Source: Sphingobacterium oryzagri (GTDB taxonomy: Bacteria > Bacteroidota > Bacteroidia > Sphingobacteriales > Sphingobacteriaceae). Taken from it: a DNA stretch of 64,000 bases. Where the stretch lies: NCBI RefSeq assembly GCF_028736175.1, contig NZ_CP117880.1, positions 1,178,001-1,242,000 of the forward strand. The letters are read 5' to 3'. Made by a program: the position numbers and the translations under genes. The notes beneath the pieces were generated by a model, which saw only the letters and a list, made by a program, of their open reading frames with translations, made no database searches and had not been told where the DNA came from. Within the stretch, counting starts at the first letter, position 1. The number at the start of each line of letters is the position of its first letter. Shown here in pieces: positions 19,201-28,414 of the stretch.

Positions 19201-19628
19201 GCGACTTCACTATTGAACTACACGTTGAAGATGTCGTTGGTAAGGATAGTGGAACGCGTACATCAAGCGAAGCGGGCCTGATGTTGCAAGATGCGGAAAA
19301 TCCACGTGCCTATATTAATAATACCGTGTTGACAGGTTGGAACCTCGGTATTCTCACGCGAAACATCGGTTCTTCGATTTATAAAGAAGCCAATACAGGT
19401 ACGGGTTTGGCTTACGAGTCGTTTTTGCAAATACAAAAAGTGGGCGCTTTATTTTATCTGCGCTCCTCAAAAGATGGCTTGCACTGGCAAGATCTGCCCA
19501 ATAGTCCGATGCATCGTCCGGATTTGGCCGAGAAACCATTACTGGTTGGCATTTATCAAGTCGCCAATAATAATCAGTTTGGCTATGGGGTCTTTAAAAA
19601 CGTGAAAATCTGGCTGATGAATCCCTAA
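16218..19628 (+). CDS. multidomain GH43 glycoside hydrolase with discoidin-like and LamG-like domains
   Basis: This 1136-residue exported enzyme has a signal peptide MKAFIYFCLSVAVLFLQSVF, then AQ. The GH43 five-bladed domain spans about 30-315, with likely catalytic base Asp41 (YFADPT), pKa modulator Asp149 (TLDGQTFTDDDG) and general acid Glu203 (FEAPIMFKRKG). A discoidin/CBM32-like domain follows (about 325-465; KKVSASSTYSADF). Then comes a LamG-like sandwich (about 505-690) and a C-terminal beta-sandwich resembling DUF1349 (about 930-1135). Such enzymes act on arabinan, arabinoxylan or related glycans outside the inner membrane. It precedes susC/susD in the same direction, so it probably belongs to the same utilisation locus. 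Confidence 0.87.
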   Translation: MKAFIYFCLSVAVLFLQSVFAQKNATSPNVGNPILPGYFADPTIKKIGDTYYMYATTDGNGGGFGPSQVWTSKDFVNWAIQPMNWPNTHWYWAPDMTKGYDGRYYLYYSQPVELYGAVSDTPVGPWTSLAANDQAIVPNYKIPGVITLDGQTFTDDDGKIYMFWGTWGIYPEHGCAVGLLNPDMKTFARIELIPNTVAKDFFEAPIMFKRKGIYYLLYSSGHCEDHTYRVQYVKSKNGPFGPYEYPAENPILVTNADGTIHGPGHNGILEENGKHYIVYHRHNNPHSGGGFHRQVAADELLFDENGDIKNVVPTHEGIGFLGKNTRPFNDLALGKKVSASSTYSADFKPAFAVDNNNGTLWRAANNAGDAWLQIDLAKQEKIQTVLLEMEYPTYAYQYTIELSSDGKQWQLFSDQRKNDKWASPIIANGNATARYVRLRIFNTQLVGLPRGVWNIKVYSENISQQTIWSDAQDMPEPQDTPKGDLLVLEAADVLAGNTMTQLANKGQLAGRWQAEEPLAVKDYQGKRAFYFDGANRLTSSFAVPQGLAGNGAYTLQMWVNNPELARVEPLINWSKPGHDLTLASFGYGTDKAAGAIRHGGWADMGYDTMPPANQWQYIVLSFDGYMERLYVNGKLQKEQNKMLFVRTADHFTIGGLADDFFDGYVASLRLANKALTSEEVMAAFQAATISDYSLSLETADLPLGKRTSLPIFGNAVPAHTQATMQGEIKSYAGRIGLAATTIELPELDKLLATENYTAVFDVYDGKVWALLVVRKKDGKISYYRNGKPVTNLPFVKSGKLATARIVNDMSAIHSIHVSSEDQHDQDIQTTYEAWLGKTQAALLQEPLTVDRTPYRINEDQLFISLKNPNKALQYQFKYGEQASAWSNAAHALFTYDQRLSDVQAFARDRFGNVSQEAAFTLAKKAPINLPSSMQRFDLTQTKELPFWDGMNLPSATDRMQVEVSAVDGAWRLGSKDTKWGKKEEMGPFLFKKLSGDFTIELHVEDVVGKDSGTRTSSEAGLMLQDAENPRAYINNTVLTGWNLGILTRNIGSSIYKEANTGTGLAYESFLQIQKVGALFYLRSSKDGLHWQDLPNSPMHRPDLAEKPLLVGIYQVANNNQFGYGVFKNVKIWLMNP

Positions 19629-19840
19629 AGCGGCGAAAAGTTGTTTGTACAGAGGGATTAAGCTATTAATTGTTGTTTTGACAATATAAGGTTTGAATTG
19701 GTGAATTTTTGCGTATTTATCTTGTTGTTGACTTTTTAGTTTTGTTACATAGGCCTTTTTATGTTTACGGCTGCTCATCTGCTGTTTTCGCCGGGCATAG
19801 CAACGGTATATGCACACTAATCAAAACTTAATAATTCAAG

Positions 19841-22800
19841 ATGAAAAATTGGAAATTTATTTTACTCTGTAAGACTTTCCTGCTGCTGGTCACATTGTTG
19901 CATGCGCAACAGCGGTCGCTACGCGGCACGGTTAAAGATATACAGGGGCAACCAATCGTGGGCGCAACGGTTCAGGTAATCGGTAGTGACCAAGCCGTCT
20001 CCACGGGAGAAGATGGGGGATTCACCTTAACCGTGCCTTCCGGTGAAGTTCGCCTCTCGGTATCGGCTATTGGTTTTACCACTAAAGAAGCTGTCGTGCT
20101 CAACGCTACACAAGTAGCGATTGTTTTAGACGGCAATGCGCAGCAATTGGAAGAAGTCATTATTCAGACCGCCTATGGCACCAGTAAAAAATCATCCTTT
20201 ACGGGCTCAGCGACGACGATCAACGCCAAGCAGCTTGAAAATGTTAACAGTTCCAATGTGGCGCAGGGTTTACAAGGGTTGTCGGCCGGCGTGCAGGTAA
20301 CCAATACGTCGGGACGCCCGGGCGCTAACCCGACCATTAACATCCGTGGTTTGGGATCGCTCACGGCAGATACCGGGCCGCTCTACGTGGTCGATGGTGT
20401 ACCTTCTGATGTTAGCCTGAACTCGTATTCCCCGTCGGATATTGAATCGATCACCGTATTAAAAGATGCAGCCGCCACCTCCTTATATGGCTCTCGTGCG
20501 GCAAATGGTGTAATCTTAATAACGACAAAACGCGGCGCTAGCGGCACACCAAAAGTAAACGCACGTGGCGGCTGGACAACGAGTGATTTTGCGGTTAAAT
20601 TTCCGGAGAAAGTATCGCCCGCCAAACAATGGGAACTGGCTTGGGAAGGCTTATATAACGATGCGGTAGATTTTGATAATCTTTCCGATCAGGCAGCACG
20701 CGAATATGCCAGCAATCGGGTGCCATCCGTTTTCTGGAACCGGAGTCCGTTTACCCTAAATGATGGTACCACCCGCGAATATCGTTCAGGTTGGAATATG
20801 GACTATCCAGTAGGATTAGACGGCAAGATGAAGCCGGAAGCAGCGCGCCTCTGGGATTTTGATATTTTTAAAGAAGCCTTTGATTACCGATTGAAGCAAG
20901 ATTATAGCGTCGATTTTAGTGGCTCGCTGGGCGACAACAATTCCTATTTTACGTCTTTTTCTTATTTAGGCGATAAAGGTGTGCATATCAGTGATGATTT
21001 TAAACGATTTACAGGCCGTGTTGCGTTAAACTCCAAAATGAACGATTGGCTTACCGTTAGCAACTCGGTGATGTATATGAATAGTGGCGACAAAAATGGC
21101 GGATTTGACGCCCGTGTGTTTCGTGTGATGCCGAGCGAATATTCGGCTTATCTCTGGGATTACAACAGCAATAGCTACGCCATCAGTCCGTTTACCGGGC
21201 AACCACAATTGGAAGAAGGTGTGGCAACGGGCAGAGCCTGGTGGCCACGCTGGAGTGCATTTGGTGCGCTGACGGAAAATAAAAATAGCCAAACCGATAA
21301 TCTGCAAACCGTCTCAGCCCTGACTTTTCGCTTGCTACCGGAATTGTCGCTTAAAACGACCTATTCCTTTCAGTTGATTGATAATTTCTACCATATGTGG
21401 AAAAGTCCGGAACGCGAGAATCAGCTGCTGCCTTCTGAAGGCTATGTGCAGCGCGATGCCTATCGTAGTTTTTCGCATACGTTGAACAACGTGTTGACTT
21501 ATGATAAAACATTCGATGAGCTGCACCATATCAATATACTGGCCGGACAGGAAATCTACTCGTACACCACTTCGGGCTCCGGCGCAACACGATCTGGCTT
21601 GGCGCTACCGTATTTCACAGAAATACCATTGGCCTCTAACGATCCTACCGCGTGGTCGAGCTACGGAAAATATGGTTTGGCGAGTTTCTTTGGAAAAGCG
21701 GAATACGATTACCAGCAAAAATACTTCCTCTCAGGTAGCGTGCGTAGAGATGCCTCTTCACGCTTTCATCCAGACCAGCGCTGGGGACAATTTTATTCCC
21801 TAGGCGGCGCATGGCGTATTTCGGAAGAAAGATTTATGGATCTTACCAAAAACTGGTTGCAAGATCTTAAATTAAAAGCGAGTTATGGTGAGGTAGGTAA
21901 CGATCGTGTTGGCGGCTATTACGCTTATATGGGCCTTTACGGGCCGACCAGCTATGCTGGTGGTGCTGCGGTATCACTCACGCAAGTCAATAACGATAAT
22001 ATCAAGTGGGAAACGAATATTCAAACCAACGTCGGCGTAGAATTTATGGTTTTCAATAAATTGTCGGCCAGCGTGGAGTATTTTTCCCGCAAGTCCAAAG
22101 ATCTCTTGCTTAACCGACCGCTGGCACCATCGTTAGGTATGGATGCGATCCTGGAAAACATTGGCGATGTGCAAAATGTAGGCTGGGAATTCGATCTTAA
22201 TTACACGCCGATACGTTCGGAAAATTTTGATTGGCGCGTAAACTTAAATGCGACCACGTATAAGAATGAGATTACCAGCCTGCCAAGCAAAGAAGAACAA
22301 TTTAACCAAGGTGTAGCTATTTTCAAATGGCGCGAAGGTGGCTCTCGTTATGATATTTATGCACCTTCTTATGCCGGCGTAAACCCCGCGAATGGCCGCA
22401 ACCAATGGTGGAAATACGACTTTGATCAAAATGGGCAGATCACCGGGCGTACAGCGACCGAAAACTACAACGAGGTAAATGTCGATCAGCAACGATTGCA
22501 CCAAGGGTCTGTATTGCCTGATCTGTATGGATCATTGACCAATAATTTCAGGTACAAAAATATCGACCTCTCGTTTATGCTATACTACAGCATCGGCGGT
22601 AAAATGTACGACTACAACTATTCAGAAAGCAATGTATTGCGTGAAAACTTTGCGGCTTATGATAACCTGGATGATCGTTGGCAAGAAGCCGGTGACGTAA
22701 CTGATATTGCCAAGATTTATACCTATCGCACGTTTGACGCTTTCGCCAACGCGCGTTACAGCGACCAATATATTTTTGATAACGATTTTGTGCGCTTGAA

Positions 22801-23041
22801 AAATGTGATGTTAGGGTATACCTTACCTACTGCGTTAACCAGCCGATGGGGCGTTTCGCTTTTGCGGCTTTATTTCAGGGGCGATAATCTGCTCACGTTT
22901 GGCAACGCTGCCAATCGCGGTACCGATCCCGAAAATTTTGGCAATAGCGGCAACTTAAGTTCGCCTATCGGTGTGGTTGATGGTACATCGGGCGTTCCCA
23001 CCTTACGCAGTTATACCCTCGGATTAAACATCTCTTTTTAA
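19841..23041 (+). CDS. SusC-like TonB-dependent outer-membrane transporter
   Basis: This 1066-residue protein has a signal peptide (ends near LLHAQ). A carboxypeptidase-regulatory-like domain spans about 24-110 (RGTVKDIQGQPIVGATVQV). The plug domain at about 120-230 contains the SusC signature NIRGLGSLTADTGPLYVVDG and VLKDAAATSLYGSRAANGVI. A 22-strand barrel ends in an aromatic residue (LGLNISF). It imports oligosaccharides across the outer membrane with its SusD partner, encoded 17 bp downstream. The substrate is likely the glycan cut by the neighbouring GH43 enzymes. The 212-bp gap upstream contains a TAGTTTTG box at 19737-19744, which may be its promoter. Confidence 0.95.
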   Translation: MKNWKFILLCKTFLLLVTLLHAQQRSLRGTVKDIQGQPIVGATVQVIGSDQAVSTGEDGGFTLTVPSGEVRLSVSAIGFTTKEAVVLNATQVAIVLDGNAQQLEEVIIQTAYGTSKKSSFTGSATTINAKQLENVNSSNVAQGLQGLSAGVQVTNTSGRPGANPTINIRGLGSLTADTGPLYVVDGVPSDVSLNSYSPSDIESITVLKDAAATSLYGSRAANGVILITTKRGASGTPKVNARGGWTTSDFAVKFPEKVSPAKQWELAWEGLYNDAVDFDNLSDQAAREYASNRVPSVFWNRSPFTLNDGTTREYRSGWNMDYPVGLDGKMKPEAARLWDFDIFKEAFDYRLKQDYSVDFSGSLGDNNSYFTSFSYLGDKGVHISDDFKRFTGRVALNSKMNDWLTVSNSVMYMNSGDKNGGFDARVFRVMPSEYSAYLWDYNSNSYAISPFTGQPQLEEGVATGRAWWPRWSAFGALTENKNSQTDNLQTVSALTFRLLPELSLKTTYSFQLIDNFYHMWKSPERENQLLPSEGYVQRDAYRSFSHTLNNVLTYDKTFDELHHINILAGQEIYSYTTSGSGATRSGLALPYFTEIPLASNDPTAWSSYGKYGLASFFGKAEYDYQQKYFLSGSVRRDASSRFHPDQRWGQFYSLGGAWRISEERFMDLTKNWLQDLKLKASYGEVGNDRVGGYYAYMGLYGPTSYAGGAAVSLTQVNNDNIKWETNIQTNVGVEFMVFNKLSASVEYFSRKSKDLLLNRPLAPSLGMDAILENIGDVQNVGWEFDLNYTPIRSENFDWRVNLNATTYKNEITSLPSKEEQFNQGVAIFKWREGGSRYDIYAPSYAGVNPANGRNQWWKYDFDQNGQITGRTATENYNEVNVDQQRLHQGSVLPDLYGSLTNNFRYKNIDLSFMLYYSIGGKMYDYNYSESNVLRENFAAYDNLDDRWQEAGDVTDIAKIYTYRTFDAFANARYSDQYIFDNDFVRLKNVMLGYTLPTALTSRWGVSLLRLYFRGDNLLTFGNAANRGTDPENFGNSGNLSSPIGVVDGTSGVPTLRSYTLGLNISF

Positions 23042-23058
23042 ATTTTAGATGATCACTC

Positions 23059-24510
23059 ATGAACGTATTTAACAATATAAAACTATGGAGTCTGGCCGCT
23101 ACACTTTTTGTCGCGACTTCCTGTGATTCCTTTTTGACGGAAGAACCAACTTCGGATTTAACGAATAGTACCGTGGTGCAAGACGTCACGGGATTAAACC
23201 TGCTGTTGCAAGGCACGTACCGTATTATGCGCGATGGAAACAACGCGCCAGCAGTAGCAAGCCCCCTTGGCCTAAAGCTGCTTTCTACGGTGACTGGGCT
23301 GGATATGATGGTAAATCAGGAGCAAGTCGGCGACAACTGGTATTTTCATACATTTAGCAACCAACGCTATGAAGCGACCAGTGCTGTGCCCGGCACAATC
23401 TGGACAGCGATGTATAAAGTGATTAATAACGCCAATATTATTTTGGATAATGTAGACCAGGTGCAGGGCAACGCTGCAGAAATAGCAGCGATCAAAGGAC
23501 AAGCGCTGGCGCTGCGTGCACGCTGTTATTTCAACTTGGTACGTTTGTATCAGCATACTTATAGCATTGCGCAAACAAAGCCGGGCGTGCCTTTACAACT
23601 CACGGCCGACCTGGAACCTAAGGCAAGGGCGACCGTAGCGGAAGTGTATGCACAAATTGTAGCCGATCTGACACAAGCCGTAACCTCGTTGGCCGATTAC
23701 AACAGACCAAATCTCAACTTTTACAATAGCGATGTAGCGCATTTCTTACTGGCGCAGGTGTATTTAACCATGGAAGACTGGGCCAATGCGCAGGCGCAAG
23801 CCAACCAGGTGCGTACCGGATATGCTTTAATGACGATAGGCGACTATGCCGCAGGTTTTTCAACGCCAAATAAAGAGTGGGTTTTGGGTTATGAACAGGG
23901 CACGCAAGATTTTTGGTGGTACGATTCGCCAGCTTGCTGGTTTGATTTTGGGCAGAACAATGCCCCCTGGCAAGCGGAGCAGGTTTTACCATCCAACAGC
24001 TTCGTGACGGATGTTATGGCCGGCGATCCACGTTTGTTGGTTATCGAAAATCCGCTCTATCCAGGCAAATATGCCGCGACGAAATTTCGTGAACTGCGTA
24101 ACGAGCCGCCTTACGGCAATTTGTACGATCTGCGTGCCGCAGAAATGTATCTGGTAGAAGCAGAGGCTGCGGCTCGGCAAGGAAACGTCAGTCTAGGTTT
24201 GCAAGTGTTAAATATGCTGCAAAATGAACGTGGCGCAGCCGTTACAACAACGACCAATCAAAATGCCTTGATTGATGCCATTCTCTTGGAGCGGCGCAAA
24301 GAAATGTGGGGAGAAGGTTTAGAATGGTTTGATATTTTGCGTTTGAAAGTACCCGTCGTGCGCACCTTGGCGCAGGGACATTATCAAAATGTAAATATTC
24401 CGCAAAATTCCAATAAATTGATCATGATGATTCCGGAAAAAGAAGTGATCAATAACAGTTTGATCGTTCAAAATCCAAATCCTGATCAGGTACCAGTGTT
24501 TGTACCTTAA
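23059..24510 (+). CDS. SusD/RagB-family glycan-binding lipoprotein
   Basis: This 483-residue lipoprotein carries a signal ending in the lipobox-like FVATSC, followed by DSFLTEEPTSD, the classic SusD start. Helical TPR-like segments follow (RCYFNLVRLYQHTYS; GVPLQLTADLEPKARATVAE; LAQVYLTMEDWANAQAQANQ). The C-terminal RRKEMWGEGLEWFDILR motif is characteristic of the family. It forms the surface lid of the SusC channel and captures the oligosaccharide. It is shorter than most family members (usually 500-600 residues) but all landmarks are present. It is co-transcribed with the SusC gene and followed by a clear terminator. Confidence 0.95.
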   Translation: MNVFNNIKLWSLAATLFVATSCDSFLTEEPTSDLTNSTVVQDVTGLNLLLQGTYRIMRDGNNAPAVASPLGLKLLSTVTGLDMMVNQEQVGDNWYFHTFSNQRYEATSAVPGTIWTAMYKVINNANIILDNVDQVQGNAAEIAAIKGQALALRARCYFNLVRLYQHTYSIAQTKPGVPLQLTADLEPKARATVAEVYAQIVADLTQAVTSLADYNRPNLNFYNSDVAHFLLAQVYLTMEDWANAQAQANQVRTGYALMTIGDYAAGFSTPNKEWVLGYEQGTQDFWWYDSPACWFDFGQNNAPWQAEQVLPSNSFVTDVMAGDPRLLVIENPLYPGKYAATKFRELRNEPPYGNLYDLRAAEMYLVEAEAAARQGNVSLGLQVLNMLQNERGAAVTTTTNQNALIDAILLERRKEMWGEGLEWFDILRLKVPVVRTLAQGHYQNVNIPQNSNKLIMMIPEKEVINNSLIVQNPNPDQVPVFVP

Positions 24511-24520
24511 TACAAACAAA

Positions 24521-24569
24521 ACAATTAGAGCGACCGAGCCATGAGGTATTCGGTCGCGCTATTGTTTTT
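24521..24569 (+). terminator. intrinsic terminator after the susC/susD pair
   Basis: A stem with core GCGACCGA (24530-24537) pairing to TCGGTCGC (24550-24557) is extended imperfectly by ACAATTAGA with CTATTGT. A T-run follows at 24565-24569. Confidence 0.7.
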
Positions 24570-24608
24570 GGGCAACATTATCGTAGAATTAATGCTTATC
24601 TTTAAACT

Positions 24609-25607
24609 ATGAAGATCGCTTTCTTTTCAACGCAACCCTACGATCGCCAATTTTTTGAGCAGGAAAATACCGGCGGCAAGTTTATTTATCAATTTTACGA
24701 AACACATTTAGGTCCGCATATTGTACAAGCCGTGGAAAATGTAGACGTCGTTTGTGTATTTGTGAATGACAAAGTAAATGCGGAGGTGATTGCCGTGCTG
24801 GCAGAAAAAGGCGTGCGGATCATTGCGCTGCGCTGCGCCGGTTTTAATAATGTAGACCTCGCTGCGGCCAAAACACATGGCATTGCCGTCTGCCGGGTGC
24901 CCGCTTACTCGCCAGAGGCTGTTGCAGAGCATACGGTCGCGATGCTGCTTACCTTAAACCGCAAAACGCACAAGGCATACAACCGCGTACGCGAGCAAAA
25001 TTTTTCGTTAACCGGTTTGCTGGGATTCAACTTACACGGCCGAACGATCGGTGTGGTGGGAACGGGTAAGATCGGAAAAGCATTTTGTCGCATCATGCGT
25101 GGATTTGGTTGTCATGTGCTGGCCTTTGATTTGTATGAAGACGAGGATTTAAAGAAGGAAGGTGTGCAATACGTCACACTTGATGAGCTGTATGCACGGG
25201 CTGATATTATTTCTCTACATTGCCCGCTTACGACAGATAATAAACATATGTTGCGAGAAGCCTCCTTCCAAAAGATGAAAGACGGTGTCATCGTTTTAAA
25301 CACAAGCCGCGGAGCTTTAATTGATACTGTTGCCGTGATCGAAGCACTCAAAAGTCGTAAACTGGGAGGCTTGGCCATTGATGTGTATGAACAAGAGGAA
25401 AAGGTTTTTTTCAGAGATCTGAGTGATACCGTGATCGAAGATGATACCTTGCAAAGGTTGATGAGTTTTCCAAACGTGTTGATCACCGCACATCAAGCCT
25501 TTTTTACCGATGAGGCGCTTACGCAAATCGCCAGAAAAACCTTAACAAATATCGAAAAGGGCTTACACCAGCGTGTGTCTGACGATGATCCTGCCTTTCT
25601 AGATTAG
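24609..25607 (+). CDS. ldhA: D-lactate dehydrogenase (D-2-hydroxyacid dehydrogenase family)
   Basis: This 332-residue cytoplasmic dehydrogenase matches the fermentative LdhA type. It has the NAD-binding motif GVVGTGKIG (148-156) and the catalytic triad Arg234 (NTSRGALID), Glu263 (DVYEQEE) and His295 (ITAHQAFF). It also has the FFRDLS stretch seen in this subgroup. It should reduce pyruvate to D-lactate with NADH. It begins 40 bp after the susCD terminator and probably has its own promoter. A link to the polysaccharide genes is positional only. Confidence 0.88.
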   Translation: MKIAFFSTQPYDRQFFEQENTGGKFIYQFYETHLGPHIVQAVENVDVVCVFVNDKVNAEVIAVLAEKGVRIIALRCAGFNNVDLAAAKTHGIAVCRVPAYSPEAVAEHTVAMLLTLNRKTHKAYNRVREQNFSLTGLLGFNLHGRTIGVVGTGKIGKAFCRIMRGFGCHVLAFDLYEDEDLKKEGVQYVTLDELYARADIISLHCPLTTDNKHMLREASFQKMKDGVIVLNTSRGALIDTVAVIEALKSRKLGGLAIDVYEQEEKVFFRDLSDTVIEDDTLQRLMSFPNVLITAHQAFFTDEALTQIARKTLTNIEKGLHQRVSDDDPAFLD

Positions 25608-25643
25608 GGTATGTGCCACATATGCCGCTAAATCTGAAACCGG

Positions 25644-26678
25644 TTAAATCGCAGAAGACTTGCGGTGCACCGTATGCGAAGGCAATAGGTAGCTTTTGTA
25701 AGCTATTTCTGTGTTGTGTCGTTTTTTTTCGATAAGTTCTAATAACAGTTCCACCGCCAATTGGGCCATTTTCTGTGTAGGCTGCCGTATAGTAGACAAT
25801 GCCGGATTGAGGTAATCAGCCAGGTTGGTATTCGTAAAGCCAATCACCGCTACATCTTCTGGAACGGCGAGGTGAAGATCGGCCAACACGCCCAATATTT
25901 TAATAGATAGGGTGTCTGTACCACCAACGATAGCGTCGGGCAATAGATCGCGCTGCTGTAGATCACATAACACTTGCCTGATTTCGCTGTCAATCGCTTC
26001 GTTTGGATTCTGGTAATCCGCATAGATTACGTAGTCTTCCACAAAAGGAATGGCATGGTTTAACAACGCATTCTTATAGCCACGAATACGATCTTTCGTA
26101 TTGCCAATATCTTTTCCACAAAGAAAAGCAATCTTGGTTCGCCCTTTTTTGATCAATTCTTCCGTTGCATTATACGTTTCCAGGCTGTTGTGTATGCCAA
26201 TTTTATGCGTGTCAAGGCTATGCTGTATCCGATCAAACAGAATAATCGGGCAGTGAAACTCATGTATACGTTTCAATAATGTGATATTTGAGTTCTCATG
26301 TGCTGGCGAACTGATAATGCCCGCTACGTTTTGGCTCAATAGGAAATGCAAGGCCTCTTCTTCCAGCTTCTCCTGATTTTGCGTTTGAAACGGTAGTAAA
26401 GTATAGTGTAAGGGTAATACCGCTTTATAAAGTTCTTCGATAAACTCCAGAAAAAAAGGACTGGATAAAAACGGGATGACCACACCGATCAGGTTGGTTT
26501 TACCTGTCTTTAAGTTTTTTGCAAAGGTGTTTGGCTGGTAATTATGTGCCTTGGCATAGGCCAACACACGATCTTTTGTCGATTGTTTTATCTCATGGCT
26601 ATCGTTTAGCGCGCGCGAGATGGTCGCTGGTGATAGCTGCAGTGCTTTTGCAATAGATTTGATCGTAACTTCGCTCAT
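25644..26678 (-). CDS. LacI-family transcriptional regulator
   Basis: This 344-residue protein has an N-terminal LacI helix-turn-helix (residues 4-50; IKSIAKALQLSPATISRALN, then the hinge YQPNTFAKNLKTGKTNLIGV). A periplasmic-binding-protein-like effector domain follows (60-340; PDAIVGGTDTLSIKILG; AVPEDVAVIGFTN). It is divergent from the GH43 gene at 26879 with a 200-bp AT-rich gap, a usual place for its operators. It is the likely sugar-responsive regulator of this carbohydrate region. It lies only 36 bp from the convergent ldhA stop. The effector is unknown. Confidence 0.92.
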   Translation of the reverse strand: MSEVTIKSIAKALQLSPATISRALNDSHEIKQSTKDRVLAYAKAHNYQPNTFAKNLKTGKTNLIGVVIPFLSSPFFLEFIEELYKAVLPLHYTLLPFQTQNQEKLEEEALHFLLSQNVAGIISSPAHENSNITLLKRIHEFHCPIILFDRIQHSLDTHKIGIHNSLETYNATEELIKKGRTKIAFLCGKDIGNTKDRIRGYKNALLNHAIPFVEDYVIYADYQNPNEAIDSEIRQVLCDLQQRDLLPDAIVGGTDTLSIKILGVLADLHLAVPEDVAVIGFTNTNLADYLNPALSTIRQPTQKMAQLAVELLLELIEKKRHNTEIAYKSYLLPSHTVHRKSSAI

Positions 26679-26878
26679 GATAGGGTGCCTTCCAAGCGAT
26701 AAATTTATTGATTTTATTTCTATATTCCATACGAATGGTAGCTTGTATAAAACTTGTTAAATGTTTTATTGACATTTATAAATAAATATGTATTTTTAAC
26801 AGGAAGTTGTCCAAAAACACGTTTCCATCAGCTAACTGATTTACTACGGCTAGTAGTAAGATAAACAAGACACACACA

Positions 26879-27868
26879 ATGACTATGAATATACAAACAC
26901 TTTGTAAGCTTTTTATTTTGGGCTTCGTAAGCATCGCTCCAGCAAAAGCACAATCGACCAAGGATACGGTGATTACCGTATCGGGTAATCCACTCTTTAC
27001 GCATAAATACACGGCTGATCCTGCAGCACTGGTGGTAGGAGACACCTTTTATCTCTACGCCGGTCAAGATACGGGCGATGGCCGTGGTTATAATATTCCT
27101 AATTGGTTGGTGTTTTCTACCAAAGACATGAAAACCTGGACCGAGCATGCAATTCCGCTGCAAACCAGCAGTTTTTCGTGGGCGGTGGGCAATAGCTCAT
27201 GGGCTTCGCAAGTGATTGCGCGTGATGGTAAGTATTATTGGTATGTTTCAACCGAGCATAAAGATGTCGATGGCAAACGCGGAAAAGCTATAGGCGTGGC
27301 GGTCGCTGACAATCCTGTCGGCCCGTTTCGCGATGCGAAAGGATCGGCTTTGATTACCAACAACATGACTACCAAATGGACGAATATAAGTTGGGACGAT
27401 ATCGATCCAACAGTTTGGATCGATAACAACGGACAAGGCTACCTTTTTTGGGGCAACACGCAATGTTATTATGCCAAGCTCAAACCAAACATGATCGAAA
27501 TAGAAGGAGATATCATACCCGTTTCGCTACCGGCATTTACCGAAGCGCCCTGGATACATAAACGCGGCGATTGGTATTACCTTTCTTACGCTACCGGTTT
27601 TCCCGAAAAGATTGCTTATGCAATGAGCAAGAACATAGCGGGGCCGTGGGAGTACAAAGGTTTGCTCAACGAGATTGCCGGTAATAGCAACACCAATCAC
27701 CAGGCAATTGTCGAATTTAAAGGCAAATGGTATTTTGTTTACCATAATGGAGCCGTGCAAACCGAAGGCGGAAGCTATCGTCGTTCGGTATGTATTGATC
27801 GGTTATATTATAACAAAGACGGCAGTATCAAGCGCATTCAAATGACGACAGAAGGTGTCGCGCATTAG
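26879..27868 (+). CDS. exported GH43 glycoside hydrolase (arabinofuranosidase/xylosidase type)
   Basis: This 329-residue single-domain GH43 protein has a signal peptide ending near APAKAQ. Putative catalytic residues are Asp47 (KYTADPAALV), Asp176 (WDDIDPTVW) and Glu222 (FTEAPWIHKRGDWYYLSYA). The GYLFWGNTQCYYAKL stretch is typical of the family. It would remove arabinose or xylose side groups in the periplasm or at the surface. It complements the large GH43 enzyme encoded 7 kb upstream. It is divergently transcribed from the LacI-type regulator and hence a likely direct target. A second ATG two codons downstream is an equally good start. Confidence 0.88.
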   Translation: MTMNIQTLCKLFILGFVSIAPAKAQSTKDTVITVSGNPLFTHKYTADPAALVVGDTFYLYAGQDTGDGRGYNIPNWLVFSTKDMKTWTEHAIPLQTSSFSWAVGNSSWASQVIARDGKYYWYVSTEHKDVDGKRGKAIGVAVADNPVGPFRDAKGSALITNNMTTKWTNISWDDIDPTVWIDNNGQGYLFWGNTQCYYAKLKPNMIEIEGDIIPVSLPAFTEAPWIHKRGDWYYLSYATGFPEKIAYAMSKNIAGPWEYKGLLNEIAGNSNTNHQAIVEFKGKWYFVYHNGAVQTEGGSYRRSVCIDRLYYNKDGSIKRIQMTTEGVAH

Positions 27869-27932
27869 TTTTACAGGTCGTTATTGAACGTATGTTTTTT
27901 TAGGATGGCTCGATATTTGTTTTTCTGCTAGC

Positions 27933-28157
27933 ATGAATAAGATGAAAATAAAGAAAATATTAGGATTTACATTGATCATGGCTGTTTTGCTCAGCTTTTC
28001 ATCGTGCTACAGCAGCGGGCATCATCATCGACGTGTGCCACCAGGACATGCAAAAAAGGTGTATCGCGGGAAACCGGGTAAACGGCATGCTCCAGGACAG
28101 AAAAAGCATAAAAAATCGAAAAGACATAGTCGACATCAAAATTTGTTTCCGAGATAG
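27933..28157 (+). CDS. small basic lipoprotein, function unknown
   Basis: This 74-residue product has a hydrophobic leader with lipobox-like LLSFSSC. A very basic His-, Lys- and Gly-rich tail follows (SSGHHHRRVPPGHAKKVYRG and repeated KKHKKSKRHSRH-like segments). Similar short proteins are common in Bacteroidota and are often annotated vaguely; I know of no proven function. The tail could bind nucleic acid, polyanionic glycans or metal. It is followed by a good terminator, supporting it as a real single-gene unit. Confidence 0.65.
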   Translation: MNKMKIKKILGFTLIMAVLLSFSSCYSSGHHHRRVPPGHAKKVYRGKPGKRHAPGQKKHKKSKRHSRHQNLFPR

Positions 28158-28191
28158 AAACACAATCGTGTAGATTGATGCGAAGTAATTT

Positions 28192-28229
28192 AAAAACGTT
28201 TGGTGACCAAGTTTACCAAACGTTTTTTT
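28192..28229 (+). terminator. intrinsic terminator
   Basis: AAAAACGTTTGG (28192-28203) pairs perfectly with CCAAACGTTTTT (28216-28227) around a 12-nt loop, and the T-run follows directly. Confidence 0.8.
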
Positions 28230-28414
28230 ATGGTGATCAATCTACAGTTTGAAGGTCAATATCGGCCTCATATAGGCAACTTTAATAGTTGCATGCTACA
28301 GTTGCCTCTGCTTAGGAGCGACCGTCAGCGACTTGCTTTTGGCCGAACTTATTCATGCACGGTTTCGGTATATTTTTTTGTAGATTAGTGTTTTTGAACT
28401 TAAATCCTAAAGAT

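Noticed and set aside
28355..28414. Longer N-terminus for the DUF1080 lipoprotein
   Set aside because: It hides the lipoprotein signal that begins at ATG 28415.
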